The notes: generated from the sequence alone by a model not told the origin. Positions 8,158 to 16,863 are shown, counted from the first letter of the stretch. The stretch: 64,000 nt of DNA from Actinophytocola sp044466355 (GCF_044466355.1 NZ_JBITMQ010000007.1:186001-250000), one strand, 5' to 3'. Numbers and translations: made by a program.

Positions 8158-9132
8158 TCAAGCGGTGGACCATGTGCGCAGTCGCCCCTCCGCGTCCGGC
8201 GTGGCGCCGAGCGCGTCGAGACCGAGCAGTGCCGCGCCGACCACGGGTGGGTCGGTCACGACCGTGACGCGTGCGAGCGGCGTGGCCTCGGCCAGCCGGT
8301 CGCGGATCGTGTCGTGCAGCAGCGGGTCGCGGCCGCGGAGCACGCCGCCGCCGAGCACCACGGTCGCGGGGACCGTGACCAGCTCGAGGCGCCGCAGTGC
8401 CGCGATCGCGAGCAGCGCCACCTCCTCTCCTTGTCTGACCACAATGGACCGGGCGACGGGGTCGCCTGCCCGGGACGTCTCGAACATGACGGGTGTCAGG
8501 TCCCGGAGCCGGGCCGCGACGGACGGGTCGAGGTGCGCCGCGGCGGCGACGGCCGTCGCGGACGGCAGGCCGAAGTGCGACGCGATGGCACTGGTCAACG
8601 CCGTGGCGGGCCCTCGGCCGTCCTCGGCGCGGGTGGCGTGCCACAACGCGGTCGGGCCCAGCTCGTCGCCGCCGCCCCAGTCGCCGGTGATCGTGCCGAG
8701 CGCGGGGAAGCGGACCATACGGCCGTCAGCCGCGCGGCCGACGCAGTTGATGCCCGCGCCGCACACCACCGCCACGGCGTCCGGATCGGCCGTGCCCGAC
8801 CGCAGCAGCGCGAGCGTGTCGTTGTCCACCTGACACTTGTCAGCCCACCCGGACGAGGACACCGCGTCGGTGAGCATGGTCAGCTCGACCGGCAGGTCCG
8901 CGCCCGCCAGGTAGACCGCGGCCAGCGCGATGCGGTCCGACGACACCAGCCCCGCATCGGTGCGGGCGGCGGTGACCAGCGCGTTCAGCCGGTCCATGGC
9001 CACGTCGAGACCGCCGGCCGTCTGGTGGTTGCTGCCCGGGCCCCGGGCGTGGCCGAGCACGGTCCCGGTGTCGTCGCAGACCAGGACCTCGGTCTTGGAG
9101 TTGCCGCCGTCGACGGCCAGAAGGAGACTCAT
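8158..9132 (-). CDS. BadF/BadG-type sugar kinase (N-acetylglucosamine kinase-like)
   Basis: The 324-residue protein has the two-lobed ASKHA fold of the BadF/BadG/BcrA family. The phosphate-1 loop is LLLAVDGGNSKTEVLV at the N terminus. VAVVCGAGINCVG and the GTITGDWGGGDELG segment occur mid-protein, and VVLGGGVLRG near residue 265. Bacterial members of this size are typically GlcNAc or related sugar kinases. The ATG at 9132 overlaps the GH4 stop (ATGA), implying coupled translation. In context it would phosphorylate the monosaccharide released by the GH4 enzyme. The exact sugar is not determined. Confidence 0.88.
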   Translation of the reverse strand: MSLLLAVDGGNSKTEVLVCDDTGTVLGHARGPGSNHQTAGGLDVAMDRLNALVTAARTDAGLVSSDRIALAAVYLAGADLPVELTMLTDAVSSSGWADKCQVDNDTLALLRSGTADPDAVAVVCGAGINCVGRAADGRMVRFPALGTITGDWGGGDELGPTALWHATRAEDGRGPATALTSAIASHFGLPSATAVAAAAHLDPSVAARLRDLTPVMFETSRAGDPVARSIVVRQGEEVALLAIAALRRLELVTVPATVVLGGGVLRGRDPLLHDTIRDRLAEATPLARVTVVTDPPVVGAALLGLDALGATPDAEGRLRTWSTA

Positions 9133-10367
9133 CGAGCCCACGGCAGGAACTCGGCGTTCGCACCCAACAAGCGATCGGTCAGTACGCGGGCCTTGTCGAC
9201 CTGGCCGACGAGCGGGTGCGCGAGCAACGCCCGGAACACCCGGTCCGCGCCGCCCTTCAGCGCCGCCTCGACGGCCAGCTCCTCGTAACCTGACACGTGT
9301 GCGGTAAGCCCGGCCAGGTCGGGTGCGAGTGGTGCGGTCGGCAGTGGCGTCGCGCCGGACTCGTCGACGTGGCACGACACCTCCACCACGGCCTCGTCCG
9401 GCAGGTTCGGCAGCGTGCCGTTGTTGCGGACGTCGACCGCGTGCGTGCCGGGCCGCCCGTGCAACGACGCCAGCAACCCGATAGCGGCCTCCGAGTAGAA
9501 CGCACCACCCCGCTCCGACAGCAGCGACGGCAACGCGTCGAGGGCCGGGTCCTGGTACATCGCCAGGAGGTCGCGTTCGATCTCCGCGACCCGGGCGCCG
9601 CGGGCCTGCGACGTCCGCTGCTCGGCGACCACCTGGTCGTGGCAGTAGAAGTACCGCAGGTAGTACGACGGCAGCGTGCGGGTGAGCAGCAGCTGCTCGG
9701 GCGGCAGGTCGAGGTGTTCTGCCAGGTAGTCGCCGTGGTTGGCGATCAGCTTCGGCAGCCGGTCGGTGTCGTCGACGACCGCCGCGCGCTCCCACGTCAG
9801 GTGGTTGAGACCGACGTGGTCGAGCGTCACCGCGTCCGCCGCCACGTCGAGCAGCCGGGCGAGGGTCCGCTGGATGCCGATCGCGACGTTGCACAGCCCG
9901 ATCGCGCGGTGTCCGGCGTCGAGCAGCGCGCGGGTGACGATGCCGACCGGGTTGGTGAACGCGACGATCCACGCGTGCTCGGGCGCGCGGGCGGCGACGT
10001 CCAGCACGACCGGCACCGTGCGCAGTGCCTTCGCCAGACCGCCCGCGCCGGTCGTCTCCTGCCCGACGCAGCCGCATTCGAGCGGGAACGTCTCGTCGCT
10101 GATCCGCGTCCGCTGCCCGCCGACCCGCAGCTGGACCAGCACCACGTCCGCGTCGGCGAGCCCGGCGTCCAGGTCGGACGTCCACTCCAGACGCGTCGTG
10201 CTCCCGTAACGCGCCAGGATGCGGCGGCCGAACGACCCGACGATGTCCAGCCGTGACACGGCCGGGTCGATCAACACGACCTCGTCCACGGCGAACGGCA
10301 GGCGCGCGAACCCGTCGACCAGCTCCGGTGTGTAGGTCGAACCGCCCCCGACAACAGCGACCCTCAT
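9129..10367 (-). CDS. GH4 glycosidase (6-phospho-beta-glucosidase-like)
   Basis: The 412-residue protein belongs to GH4, whose enzymes need NAD+ and Mn2+ and cleave by an oxidation-elimination mechanism. The N-terminal Rossmann motif is VAVVGGGSTYTPELV. The metal-binding cysteine is in GLCNVAIGIQ and the histidine in DHVGLNHLTW. Length is normal. The operon has an ABC importer rather than a PTS, so either the substrate is unphosphorylated or a kinase acts first; the BadF-type kinase next door could do so. Calling it 6-phospho-beta-glucosidase is therefore a family label, not a proven specificity. Confidence 0.88.
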   Translation of the reverse strand: MRVAVVGGGSTYTPELVDGFARLPFAVDEVVLIDPAVSRLDIVGSFGRRILARYGSTTRLEWTSDLDAGLADADVVLVQLRVGGQRTRISDETFPLECGCVGQETTGAGGLAKALRTVPVVLDVAARAPEHAWIVAFTNPVGIVTRALLDAGHRAIGLCNVAIGIQRTLARLLDVAADAVTLDHVGLNHLTWERAAVVDDTDRLPKLIANHGDYLAEHLDLPPEQLLLTRTLPSYYLRYFYCHDQVVAEQRTSQARGARVAEIERDLLAMYQDPALDALPSLLSERGGAFYSEAAIGLLASLHGRPGTHAVDVRNNGTLPNLPDEAVVEVSCHVDESGATPLPTAPLAPDLAGLTAHVSGYEELAVEAALKGGADRVFRALLAHPLVGQVDKARVLTDRLLGANAEFLPWAR

Positions 10368-10374
10368 GCGGTGC

Positions 10375-11232
10375 TCACCCCTTGACCCCCGTCAACGTCA
10401 CGCCCTGCACGAATGCCTTCTGCGCGAAGAAGAACACCGTGATCACCGGCGCCATCACCAGCAGTGTCGCGGCCATCACGAGGTTCCACTCCACGTGGTG
10501 CAGCGTCTTGAACTGCGACAACGCGATCGACAACGTCCAGTTGGCCTGCTCCTCGCTGGTGTACAGCAGCGGCCCGTAGTAGTCGTTCCACGCGTAGAAG
10601 AACTGGAAGATCGCGGTCGCCGCGATACCCGGCCTCGCCATCGGGACCACCACCCGCACGAGGACCGTCCACTCCGAACAGCCGTCGATGCGGGCCGCGT
10701 CGAGCACGGTGTCCGGGATGGTCATCAGGAACTGCCGCAGCAGGAAGATCGAGAACGCGTCACCGACCAGCATCGGCAGGATCAGCGGCCACAACGTTCC
10801 GGTCAGGCCCGCGTTCGACCACATCAGGTACAGCGGCACGGTGACGACCTGCGGCGGGAGCATCATCATGCAGATCACCACGACGAACACGGCCGTGCCG
10901 CCGCGCCAGCGCAACTTCGCCAGCGCGTACGCGGCCGGGACGCTGGACAGCAGCATGAACCCGGTCGCCAGCAACGCGTACGTCATCGTGTTCACGAGGT
11001 AGTCGAACATCGGCATCTTCGTGAAGATGTCGACGAAGTTCTCCGGGTGCCACGTCGTCGGCCACAGGTTCGACGTCAGCGCCTGGTCGCTCGTCATGAA
11101 CGACATCAGCACCACGAACACGAACGGCGCGACGAAGATCAGCGCGGCCGCGATCGCGACGCTGTTGCGCGCCACCACGACCAGCCAGCGCTCGCGCACC
11201 ATCGTCCCGCGACGGGGGAGGGTGACCGTCAC
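10375..11232 (-). CDS. Carbohydrate ABC transporter permease (MalG-like)
   Basis: The 285-residue integral membrane protein has six predicted helices. The EAA-type cytoplasmic loop reads LDAARIDGCSEWTVLVRVVVPMARPGI (about residues 190-216), where the ATPase docks. The N-terminal region VAPFVFVVLMSFMTSD is typical of MalG/AraQ proteins. The GTG at 11232 overlaps the stop of the partner permease (GTGA); an internal ATG at 11202 is an alternative. The gene is 7 nt from the GH4 start. No ATPase is in the operon, so a shared MsiK-type ATPase is probably used. Confidence 0.92.
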   Translation of the reverse strand: MTVTLPRRGTMVRERWLVVVARNSVAIAAALIFVAPFVFVVLMSFMTSDQALTSNLWPTTWHPENFVDIFTKMPMFDYLVNTMTYALLATGFMLLSSVPAAYALAKLRWRGGTAVFVVVICMMMLPPQVVTVPLYLMWSNAGLTGTLWPLILPMLVGDAFSIFLLRQFLMTIPDTVLDAARIDGCSEWTVLVRVVVPMARPGIAATAIFQFFYAWNDYYGPLLYTSEEQANWTLSIALSQFKTLHHVEWNLVMAATLLVMAPVITVFFFAQKAFVQGVTLTGVKG

Positions 11233-12209
11233 CGCACACCTCCCGTGAACGCGCGGAACCGGCGCAGCAGCACCAGCGTCACCGCGAACGCGACCACGAA
11301 CAGCACGACCGCGAGCGCGTTCGCGTACCCCATGTCGTAGTAGCGGAAGCCGGACACGTACAGGTGCAGCGGGTACGTCAGCGTCGAGTTCTCCGGGTAC
11401 CCGAACGTCGACGAGATCCCGCCGCCGGTCGTCGCGGTACCACTCGCGACGCTCGCCGCGACCGCCGCCTGCGTGAAGTACTGCAACGTCTGGATCACCC
11501 CGGTGACCGCCGCGAACACCAGCACCGGCGACAGCGACGGCAACGTCACGTGCCGGAACCGCTGCCACGCGTTCGCGCCGTCGATGGACGCCGCCTCGTA
11601 CAACGGTTTCGGCACGTCCAGCAGCGCCGCCAGGAAGATCACCATCAGGTCGCCGACCGCCCACGTGCCGAGCAGCACCAGCGACGGCCTGGCCCACTCC
11701 GGCGAGTCGAACCACAGTGGACCGTCGACTCCGAACCAGCCGAGCACCCCGTTCACCGGCCCGGTGGCCGGGTTGAACAGGAACACGAACGCGATGGTCG
11801 CCGCGACCGGCGGCGCCAGCGCGGGCAGGTAGAAGATCGTGCGGAAGAACCCGCCGCCGCGGCGGAGCGACACCAGCAGCATCGACGTCAGCAACGCCGC
11901 GAGCATCCGCGCGGGCACCAGGATCAGCACGAACCACAACGTGTTCAGCGCGGCCTGCGCGGCCACACTGTCCTGTGTGAACAGATAGGTGTAGTTGCGC
12001 AGCCCCACCCACTCCGGGACCGTCAGCAGGTCGAACCGCGTGAACGAGAAGTACACGGCGGCCAGCAGCGGGTAGAGGAAGAACACCCCGATCCCGATCA
12101 GTGCGGGCGCCATGAAGCTCAGCACGGTGAGCCGGTGCCGCCACCGCCTCGGCGCCCGCCGACGCGGCGGCGCCGAGACCGGGGACGGCCGCGTCAGTAC
12201 CGCGGTCAC
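11229..12209 (-). CDS. Carbohydrate ABC transporter permease (MalF-like)
   Basis: The 326-residue membrane protein has a basic N-terminal tail and six hydrophobic helices. The EAA loop is YEAASIDGANAWQRFRHVTLPSLSP (about residues 205-229). The GTG start lies one base after the stop of the lipoprotein gene and the 3' end overlaps the MalG-like gene, so lipoprotein, MalF-like and MalG-like proteins should be made in balance. It forms the membrane channel of an oligosaccharide importer. Confidence 0.92.
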   Translation of the reverse strand: MTAVLTRPSPVSAPPRRRAPRRWRHRLTVLSFMAPALIGIGVFFLYPLLAAVYFSFTRFDLLTVPEWVGLRNYTYLFTQDSVAAQAALNTLWFVLILVPARMLAALLTSMLLVSLRRGGGFFRTIFYLPALAPPVAATIAFVFLFNPATGPVNGVLGWFGVDGPLWFDSPEWARPSLVLLGTWAVGDLMVIFLAALLDVPKPLYEAASIDGANAWQRFRHVTLPSLSPVLVFAAVTGVIQTLQYFTQAAVAASVASGTATTGGGISSTFGYPENSTLTYPLHLYVSGFRYYDMGYANALAVVLFVVAFAVTLVLLRRFRAFTGGVR

Positions 12210-12210
12210 G

Positions 12211-13521
12211 TCAGCGCCCGAGCTCGAGCGCCTGGTCGATGCGCGCGTCGAGGTCCTTCAGACCGCCTGCCAGGTCCTTGTTCGCCCCGGACAGGTAGCC
12301 GTTGACGAACTCCTGCGTCATCTCCACGTACTTGGGCCCGGACGCGTTCGGTGGCGTCGTCGAGGTCTCCGGGTGCGCGAAGATGTCCAGGAACACCTGG
12401 AACTTCTCGTCCACCCGCAGGTCCGGCGACGCGAGCGCGTCCGAGGTGGTCGGCACGTTCTTGATCGCGTTCGACAGGCCGACGATCGAGCCGGTCTCCG
12501 TGGTGAGGTACTCGATCAGCGCCCACGCGGCCTCGGGGTTCTTCGAGTTCGCGGAGATGCCCGCGACGTTGCCGGTGACGAACCCGGCGCCGTACCGGTC
12601 GGTCCGGTCGTCGGCCACGGGCAGGGGAGCGGTGCCGAAGTCCACGTTCGGTGCCTGGTCGGTCAGGAACGCCACGCGGTACTCGCCGTCGACGGCCATC
12701 GCGAGCTTGCCCTTGTGGAACGCGTTGTCGGCCGACCACTCGTCACCGAGGCCCGCGGTGAACTTCTGCAGGTTGTCGTACCCGTACCAGTCGACGAGGT
12801 CCTTGTGCCACGTCAGCATCTCCTGCCACCGCGGGTCCGTGCCGATGGCGGACTTCTCGTCGGCGGTCAGCCACTTCGCGTCCCAGCCGGGCACGATGTG
12901 CTGCGGCGTGTGCTCGTAGAAGTTCAGCAGCGGCAGGAAACCGGCGACCTGGATGGTCCCGTCGGCCGACCGCTTGGTGAGCTTCTTCGCCATGTCGGCC
13001 AGCTCGGACATGGTCTTCGGTGGCTCGCTGTACCCGGCCTGCGCGAGCAGGGTCTTGTTGTAGTACAACCCGTACACGTCCGCGAGGAACGGCATGGCGC
13101 AGCGGCGGTCGTGGTAGCTCGTGTACGACCGGACGGTCTCGGGGAACTTCGACAGGTCCACCTCGTCCCGCTCGATGTACGGGGTCAGGTCGCGCCACGC
13201 GCCGGACGAGCAGAACTTGCCGACGATGTCGGTGGAGTACGACAGTCCGACGTCCGGGCCCTTGCCCGACGAGATGGCCTGCAGCATCTTCGCGTCGTCC
13301 TGGCCTGCCGTGACCTTGACGTCGATGTCCGGGTGCGCGTCCTCGAACTGCTCGATGGCCGTGTCGATGGCCTTCGCCTCGCGGTCGGTGAAGAAGTGCC
13401 AGAACTCGATCGACCCCTTGGCTTCCTGGCCCGCGGGGGCGACGTCGTCGGACGCGCTGTTGCCGGGAGTGCAGGCCGCGAGCAACAAGGCTGCGGCCAC
13501 GATGAGCGGACGGCGGGACAT
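12211..13521 (-). CDS. Extracellular sugar-binding lipoprotein of ABC transporter
   Basis: The 436-residue protein begins with a lipoprotein signal peptide whose lipobox is LLAAC (cysteine near residue 17). The mature part is a family-1 solute-binding fold: GSIEFWHFFTDREAKAIDTAI at the start, VYGLYYNKTLLAQAGYSEPPKTMSEL in the middle, and many aromatic residues that could stack on sugars. It would be anchored to the outer membrane face and hand oligosaccharides to the two permeases downstream. The ligand is most simply a beta-glucoside, given GH4 and GH5 in the same operon; this is inference. Confidence 0.93.
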   Translation of the reverse strand: MSRRPLIVAAALLLAACTPGNSASDDVAPAGQEAKGSIEFWHFFTDREAKAIDTAIEQFEDAHPDIDVKVTAGQDDAKMLQAISSGKGPDVGLSYSTDIVGKFCSSGAWRDLTPYIERDEVDLSKFPETVRSYTSYHDRRCAMPFLADVYGLYYNKTLLAQAGYSEPPKTMSELADMAKKLTKRSADGTIQVAGFLPLLNFYEHTPQHIVPGWDAKWLTADEKSAIGTDPRWQEMLTWHKDLVDWYGYDNLQKFTAGLGDEWSADNAFHKGKLAMAVDGEYRVAFLTDQAPNVDFGTAPLPVADDRTDRYGAGFVTGNVAGISANSKNPEAAWALIEYLTTETGSIVGLSNAIKNVPTTSDALASPDLRVDEKFQVFLDIFAHPETSTTPPNASGPKYVEMTQEFVNGYLSGANKDLAGGLKDLDARIDQALELGR

Positions 13522-13529
13522 GGTGCCTC

Positions 13530-14627
13530 CTAGCGGCGGGAGAGCAGCGCGGTGCGGACCGCGGTGAGGGTGGTGTCGAGCGCGCCGAGCAGGACGGCGT
13601 CCTCGGTGAGACCGGTGGCGGCGATCTCGGTGTCCAGCACGGAAAGCTCACGCAGTGCCACGCCGACGGCCTCGGCGAGCACGGTGCCGCCCGCCTGGCC
13701 GACCTCGCCGGCGAGGACGACCATGGCGGGGTCGAGCACGGCGACGACGGCGGCGATGCCGTAGGCGATGCGGGCGGCGAGCGGCCGCAGCAGCCGCTCG
13801 TCCGTCGCCGCGGTGGCGGCCTTGTCGGCGGCGATGCCGTGTTCGCGGGCCAGCGCGAGGATGGCCGGACCGCCGACGAGTTCCTGGAAGTCGCCCTCCG
13901 GTCCGGCGGGCATGTAGCCGATCTCGCCCGCACCGCCGCGCGCGCCGCGCAGGATCCGGCCGTTCAGGTCGATGCCGAGACCGAGACCCTCCTCGCCGAG
14001 CCACAGCAGGGCGAAGCTGTCGACGTCCTTCGCGATGCCGCGGGACCGCTCGGCGGTGGCGGCCAGGTTCACGTCGTTGTCGACGTTGACCTCGGTCGCG
14101 AGGGCTGCGCGGATGTCGTCGATGAGTCCGGGGCGGGACCAGCCGGGCACGTCGACGTACCGGATCGTGCCGTCGTGGTGGGCACCCGGGACGCCGAGCT
14201 GCACGTGGTCGAGGTGGTCGACCCCGGCCGCGCGGCTCGCCCCGTGCACGGCGTCGGCGACCGAGCGGACCGGGTCCGCCACCAGGGGCGTCGTGACCCG
14301 CGCGCGGATCTCGCCGGACAGGTCGCAGACGGCCGTGACCAGCGTGGAGTCCTTCTCCTGCAACGAGACCGCGGCCGCGTGGGCGGCGTCGGGGTTCACG
14401 TCGTAGATGTCGGCGTTCGGGCCGGGGCCGCCGCTCGTGCGGCCGACGACGCGGGCGAGCCCGGCGTCGGTGAGCCTGCGCATCACGTCGGAGGTCGTCG
14501 GCTTGGCGAGGCCGGTCAGTTCGCGCAGGTCACCACGGGTGAGCGGGCCGCGTTCGAGCAGCAGGCGCAGCGCCGCGGACTCGTTGATCTCGCGGAGCAG
14601 ACGGGAGGAACCGGCCTGTTGTGTCAA
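13530..14627 (-). CDS. ROK-family transcriptional repressor of the sugar operon
   Basis: The 365-residue protein has an N-terminal winged helix (RLLLERGPLTRGDLRELTGLAKPTTSDVMRRLTDAGL) and a ROK sugar-binding/kinase-like domain. The latter contains VNVDNDVNLAATAE, LGIDLNGRILRGARGGAGEIGYMP and a VVLAGEVGQAGG segment. The characteristic ROK zinc-binding cysteines (GCxxCxE) are not present, so it is a divergent member. The start codon is TTG. It is the first gene of a seven-gene operon, 8 nt before the lipoprotein gene. A perfect inverted repeat at 14652-14670, just upstream, suggests autoregulation and sugar-induced release. Confidence 0.88.
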   Translation of the reverse strand: MTQQAGSSRLLREINESAALRLLLERGPLTRGDLRELTGLAKPTTSDVMRRLTDAGLARVVGRTSGGPGPNADIYDVNPDAAHAAAVSLQEKDSTLVTAVCDLSGEIRARVTTPLVADPVRSVADAVHGASRAAGVDHLDHVQLGVPGAHHDGTIRYVDVPGWSRPGLIDDIRAALATEVNVDNDVNLAATAERSRGIAKDVDSFALLWLGEEGLGLGIDLNGRILRGARGGAGEIGYMPAGPEGDFQELVGGPAILALAREHGIAADKAATAATDERLLRPLAARIAYGIAAVVAVLDPAMVVLAGEVGQAGGTVLAEAVGVALRELSVLDTEIAATGLTEDAVLLGALDTTLTAVRTALLSRR

Positions 14628-14651
14628 CGCCTTCGACCTTCCGAGCTATTG

Positions 14652-14670
14652 GTTAGACAATCTGTCTAAC
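14652..14670. promoter_or_regulatory. ROK operator upstream of the sugar operon
   Basis: GTTAGACAATCTGTCTAAC is a perfect inverted repeat (8-bp arms, 3-bp centre) located 25 bp before the TTG start of the ROK gene, in an AT-rich patch. Similar TTAGA/TCTAA dyads are known for actinobacterial ROK repressors. It probably overlaps the operon promoter. Confidence 0.75.
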
Positions 14671-14718
14671 TATTGCCGAGCACGGTACGGCCGTGAGCTG
14701 GCTCACGTCAAGAGACGA

Positions 14719-15201
14719 TCAGGGGTGGTGGGTCGCCAGGTCCTCGACGATCGTGCACGCGTCGTGCACCGGGTCGAGGGAGTTCGCGTGCGTGGCGAGC
14801 TTGCCGAGCAGGGCCTTCAGTTGCGTGCGGTCGGCGGCGTCCAGGCCGGACAGCACGTGCGTCTCGGCGTGCGCGAGGCGGCGGTCGAGCTCGGCGAGCC
14901 GCTCGCGGCCGGTCTCCGTCGCGACGACCAGGCGGGTGCGGCGGTCGGTCGGCGCGGGTTTGCGGGCGACGAGGTCGGCGCGTTCGAGGTCGTCGAGCAG
15001 GTAGGTCATGACCGTGCGGTCGATGCCGAGCCGCTGGCAGAGCGCGGACTGGCTTTCGGGTGCTTCCTCGGTGGCGGCCTTGAGGATCTGGTAGCCGCGA
15101 TGGCTGCCGGGCAGGTCGCCGACCGCCGCGTCCGTCGCCTTCACGTAGGCGCGGAAGACCACGCCGAGCGTCCAGCCGAGGTCGCCGTCGAGTGCTGCCA
15201 T
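14719..15201 (-). CDS. MarR-family transcriptional regulator
   Basis: The 160-residue MarR-type protein contains the recognition helix and wing SALCQRLGIDRTVMTYLLDDLERADLVARKPAPTDRRTRLV at about residues 55-95. The ATG at 15201 is chosen because the extended frame reads into the neighbouring oxidoreductase. It is divergent from the luciferase-like/hemerythrin gene across 63 bp that hold two tandem inverted repeats (15220-15232 and 15236-15248). It is therefore the likely regulator of that gene and of itself. The ligand is unknown; a redox or aldehyde signal would suit the target, but that is speculation. Confidence 0.88.
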   Translation of the reverse strand: MAALDGDLGWTLGVVFRAYVKATDAAVGDLPGSHRGYQILKAATEEAPESQSALCQRLGIDRTVMTYLLDDLERADLVARKPAPTDRRTRLVVATETGRERLAELDRRLAHAETHVLSGLDAADRTQLKALLGKLATHANSLDPVHDACTIVEDLATHHP

Positions 15202-15219
15202 TCCACGATGATAGCCGAC

Positions 15220-15248
15220 ACAGAACGTCTGTCGAACAGAACATCTGT
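15220..15248. promoter_or_regulatory. Two tandem MarR-type inverted repeats plus -10 of the oxidoreductase gene
   Basis: ACAGAACGTCTGT (15220-15232) and ACAGAACATCTGT (15236-15248) are each ACAGA-N3-TCTGT dyads, 16 bp apart. A TAATAT -10 hexamer follows at 15252-15257, only 7 nt before the ATG at 15265, so the downstream message is probably leaderless. Repressor bound here would block the promoter. Confidence 0.7.
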
Positions 15249-15264
15249 GTGTAATATCGTCGGT

Positions 15265-16797
15265 ATGCCAGACTACGGTCACGAACTCGAGTTCGGTGTC
15301 TTCCTGCCGCCCGCCGCCGACCAGTTCGGCGAGACCCTGCGGCTCGCGCGTCTTGCCGACGACGCGGGACTGGACCTCGTCAGCCTCCAGGACCACCCGT
15401 ACCAGGCGCAGTTCCTGGACACGTGGACGTCGCTGTCGGTCATCGCCGCCGCGACCGAGCGCGTGCGGGTGTTCCCCAACGTCGCCAACCTGCCGCTGCG
15501 CCCGCCCGCCGTGCTGGCCCGCAGCGCCGCGAGCCTCGACATCATCACCGGCGGGCGCGTCGAGTTGGGGCTCGGCGCGGGCGCGTTCTGGGACGCCATC
15601 GTCGGGATGGGCGGCCAACGCCTCAGCGCCGGGGAGTCCATCGACGCCCTCGCCGAGGCCATCGCGGTGATCCGGGCGCTGTGGACGCCGGGCCGCGGCG
15701 CGAAGTTCGAGGGCAAGCACTACACGCTGAAAGGTGCGCACCCCGGCCCGTTCCCCGCGCACGACATCGGGATCTGGCTCGGGGCCTACAAACCACGCAT
15801 GCTCCGGCTGACCGGGCGGACCGCCGACGGCTGGCTGCCGTCGAGCCCGTACGCGCCACCGGAACAGCTCACGGAGATGAACCGGATCATCGACGAGGCC
15901 GCGGAGGAGGCCGGGCGCTCACCGTCGGACGTCCGGCGGCTCTACAACGTCGGCGGCGACTTTTCGGGCAACGGCAAGGAGTTCCTGCGCGGTCCGGTGA
16001 AGGTGTGGGTCGAGCAGCTCGCCGAACTCGCGCTCACCGAAGGCATGAGCGGGTTCGTGCTGATGGTCGACGCCGGTGGCGACGACGACCTGCGCCGGTT
16101 CGCCGAGGAGGTCGCCCCGGGCGTGCGTGAGCTGGTCGGCCAGGAGCGAAACCTCGGCACCACCACGGTTTCATCCCCGGTGGTCGCGGTGGCGGACGGG
16201 CTCGGCGTGACCCCGACCCCGGACGACGGCACGAGGCTGTCGGCCGAACGGCTGTGGGACGAGGCGGTGCGGCCGACCGGGCCCGCCCCGGCACCCGACG
16301 CGGTCTACACGGCGGCCGGGCGCGCGGGCAGCCAGCAGCTGATCGACGTCCACGACCACCTGCGTGCCGAGCTGTCCCGGGTGCGGTCGCTGGTCAGGCA
16401 GGTCGCGGACGGCGCGCTCGACGTCGGCGCCGCCCGGTCGGAGATCAACACGATGACCATGCGGCAGAACAACTGGACGCTGGGCGCGTACTGCGAGAGC
16501 TACTGCCGGCTCGTCACCGTGCACCACACGTTGGAGGACCGGCAGCTCTACCCGCAGCTGCGCCGCGGCGACGCCCGTCTCGGGCCGGTGCTCGACCGGC
16601 TCACCGAGGAACACCACGCCATCCACGACGTGCTCGAACGCGTCGACGCCGCGCTCGTCGCCACGGTCAGCGACCCCAACGGCATCACCGAGCTGTCGGC
16701 GGCCGTCGACCTGCTCACCGACACGCTCCTGTCCCACCTCTCGTACGAGGAACGGGAACTGGTGGAACCGATGGCGCGCATCCCGCTCCGGCACTGA
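15265..16797 (+). CDS. Luciferase-like (LLM) flavin oxidoreductase fused to a hemerythrin-like domain
   Basis: The 510-residue protein joins two domains. Residues 1 to about 300 are an LLM-class, F420/FMN-type TIM barrel (FGVFLPPAADQFGETLRLARLADDAGLDL, GGRVELGLGAGAFWDAIVGMGG, RTADGWLPSSPYAPPEQL). After a proline-rich linker, residues about 345-505 form an HHE/hemerythrin-like four-helix bundle with candidate metal ligands in LIDVHDHLRAEL, VTVHHTLEDRQLYPQL, LTEEHHAIHDVL and SHLSYEERELVEP. No clear ribosome-binding site precedes the ATG, consistent with a leaderless transcript. A perfect hairpin terminator follows. The domain pairing suggests oxygen or redox sensing coupled to flavin chemistry, but the substrate is unknown. 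Confidence 0.85.
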   Translation: MPDYGHELEFGVFLPPAADQFGETLRLARLADDAGLDLVSLQDHPYQAQFLDTWTSLSVIAAATERVRVFPNVANLPLRPPAVLARSAASLDIITGGRVELGLGAGAFWDAIVGMGGQRLSAGESIDALAEAIAVIRALWTPGRGAKFEGKHYTLKGAHPGPFPAHDIGIWLGAYKPRMLRLTGRTADGWLPSSPYAPPEQLTEMNRIIDEAAEEAGRSPSDVRRLYNVGGDFSGNGKEFLRGPVKVWVEQLAELALTEGMSGFVLMVDAGGDDDLRRFAEEVAPGVRELVGQERNLGTTTVSSPVVAVADGLGVTPTPDDGTRLSAERLWDEAVRPTGPAPAPDAVYTAAGRAGSQQLIDVHDHLRAELSRVRSLVRQVADGALDVGAARSEINTMTMRQNNWTLGAYCESYCRLVTVHHTLEDRQLYPQLRRGDARLGPVLDRLTEEHHAIHDVLERVDAALVATVSDPNGITELSAAVDLLTDTLLSHLSYEERELVEPMARIPLRH

Positions 16798-16814
16798 GGT
16801 TTCAGGGAAAAGCC

Positions 16815-16853
16815 GGAGGGCGTTCGCCCGGCCCCCGCCGGCGAACGCCCTCC
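16815..16853. terminator. Bidirectional hairpin terminator
   Basis: GGAGGGCGTTCGCC (16815-16828) pairs perfectly with 16840-16853 across an 11-nt loop. It lies between the convergent 3' ends of the LLM-hemerythrin gene and the 31-codon minus-strand gene and would serve both. Confidence 0.85.
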
Positions 16854-16863
16854 CCGTGATGCG

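Noticed and set aside
7651..9288. 545-codon plus-strand frame opposite the GH5 and kinase genes
   Set aside because: Antisense to two clear enzymes; composition rich in R, V, H, G with no motif.
8158..10185. 675-codon frame read as one protein
   Set aside because: The N-terminal half is a shadow of the GH4 gene. The kinase begins at ATG 9132, with an ATGA overlap and a phosphate-binding loop at its N terminus.
10375..12144. 589-codon frame read as one protein
   Set aside because: Its first half is the wrong frame of the MalF-like gene. Only the part from GTG 11232 is the MalG-like permease, as shown by the GTGA overlap.
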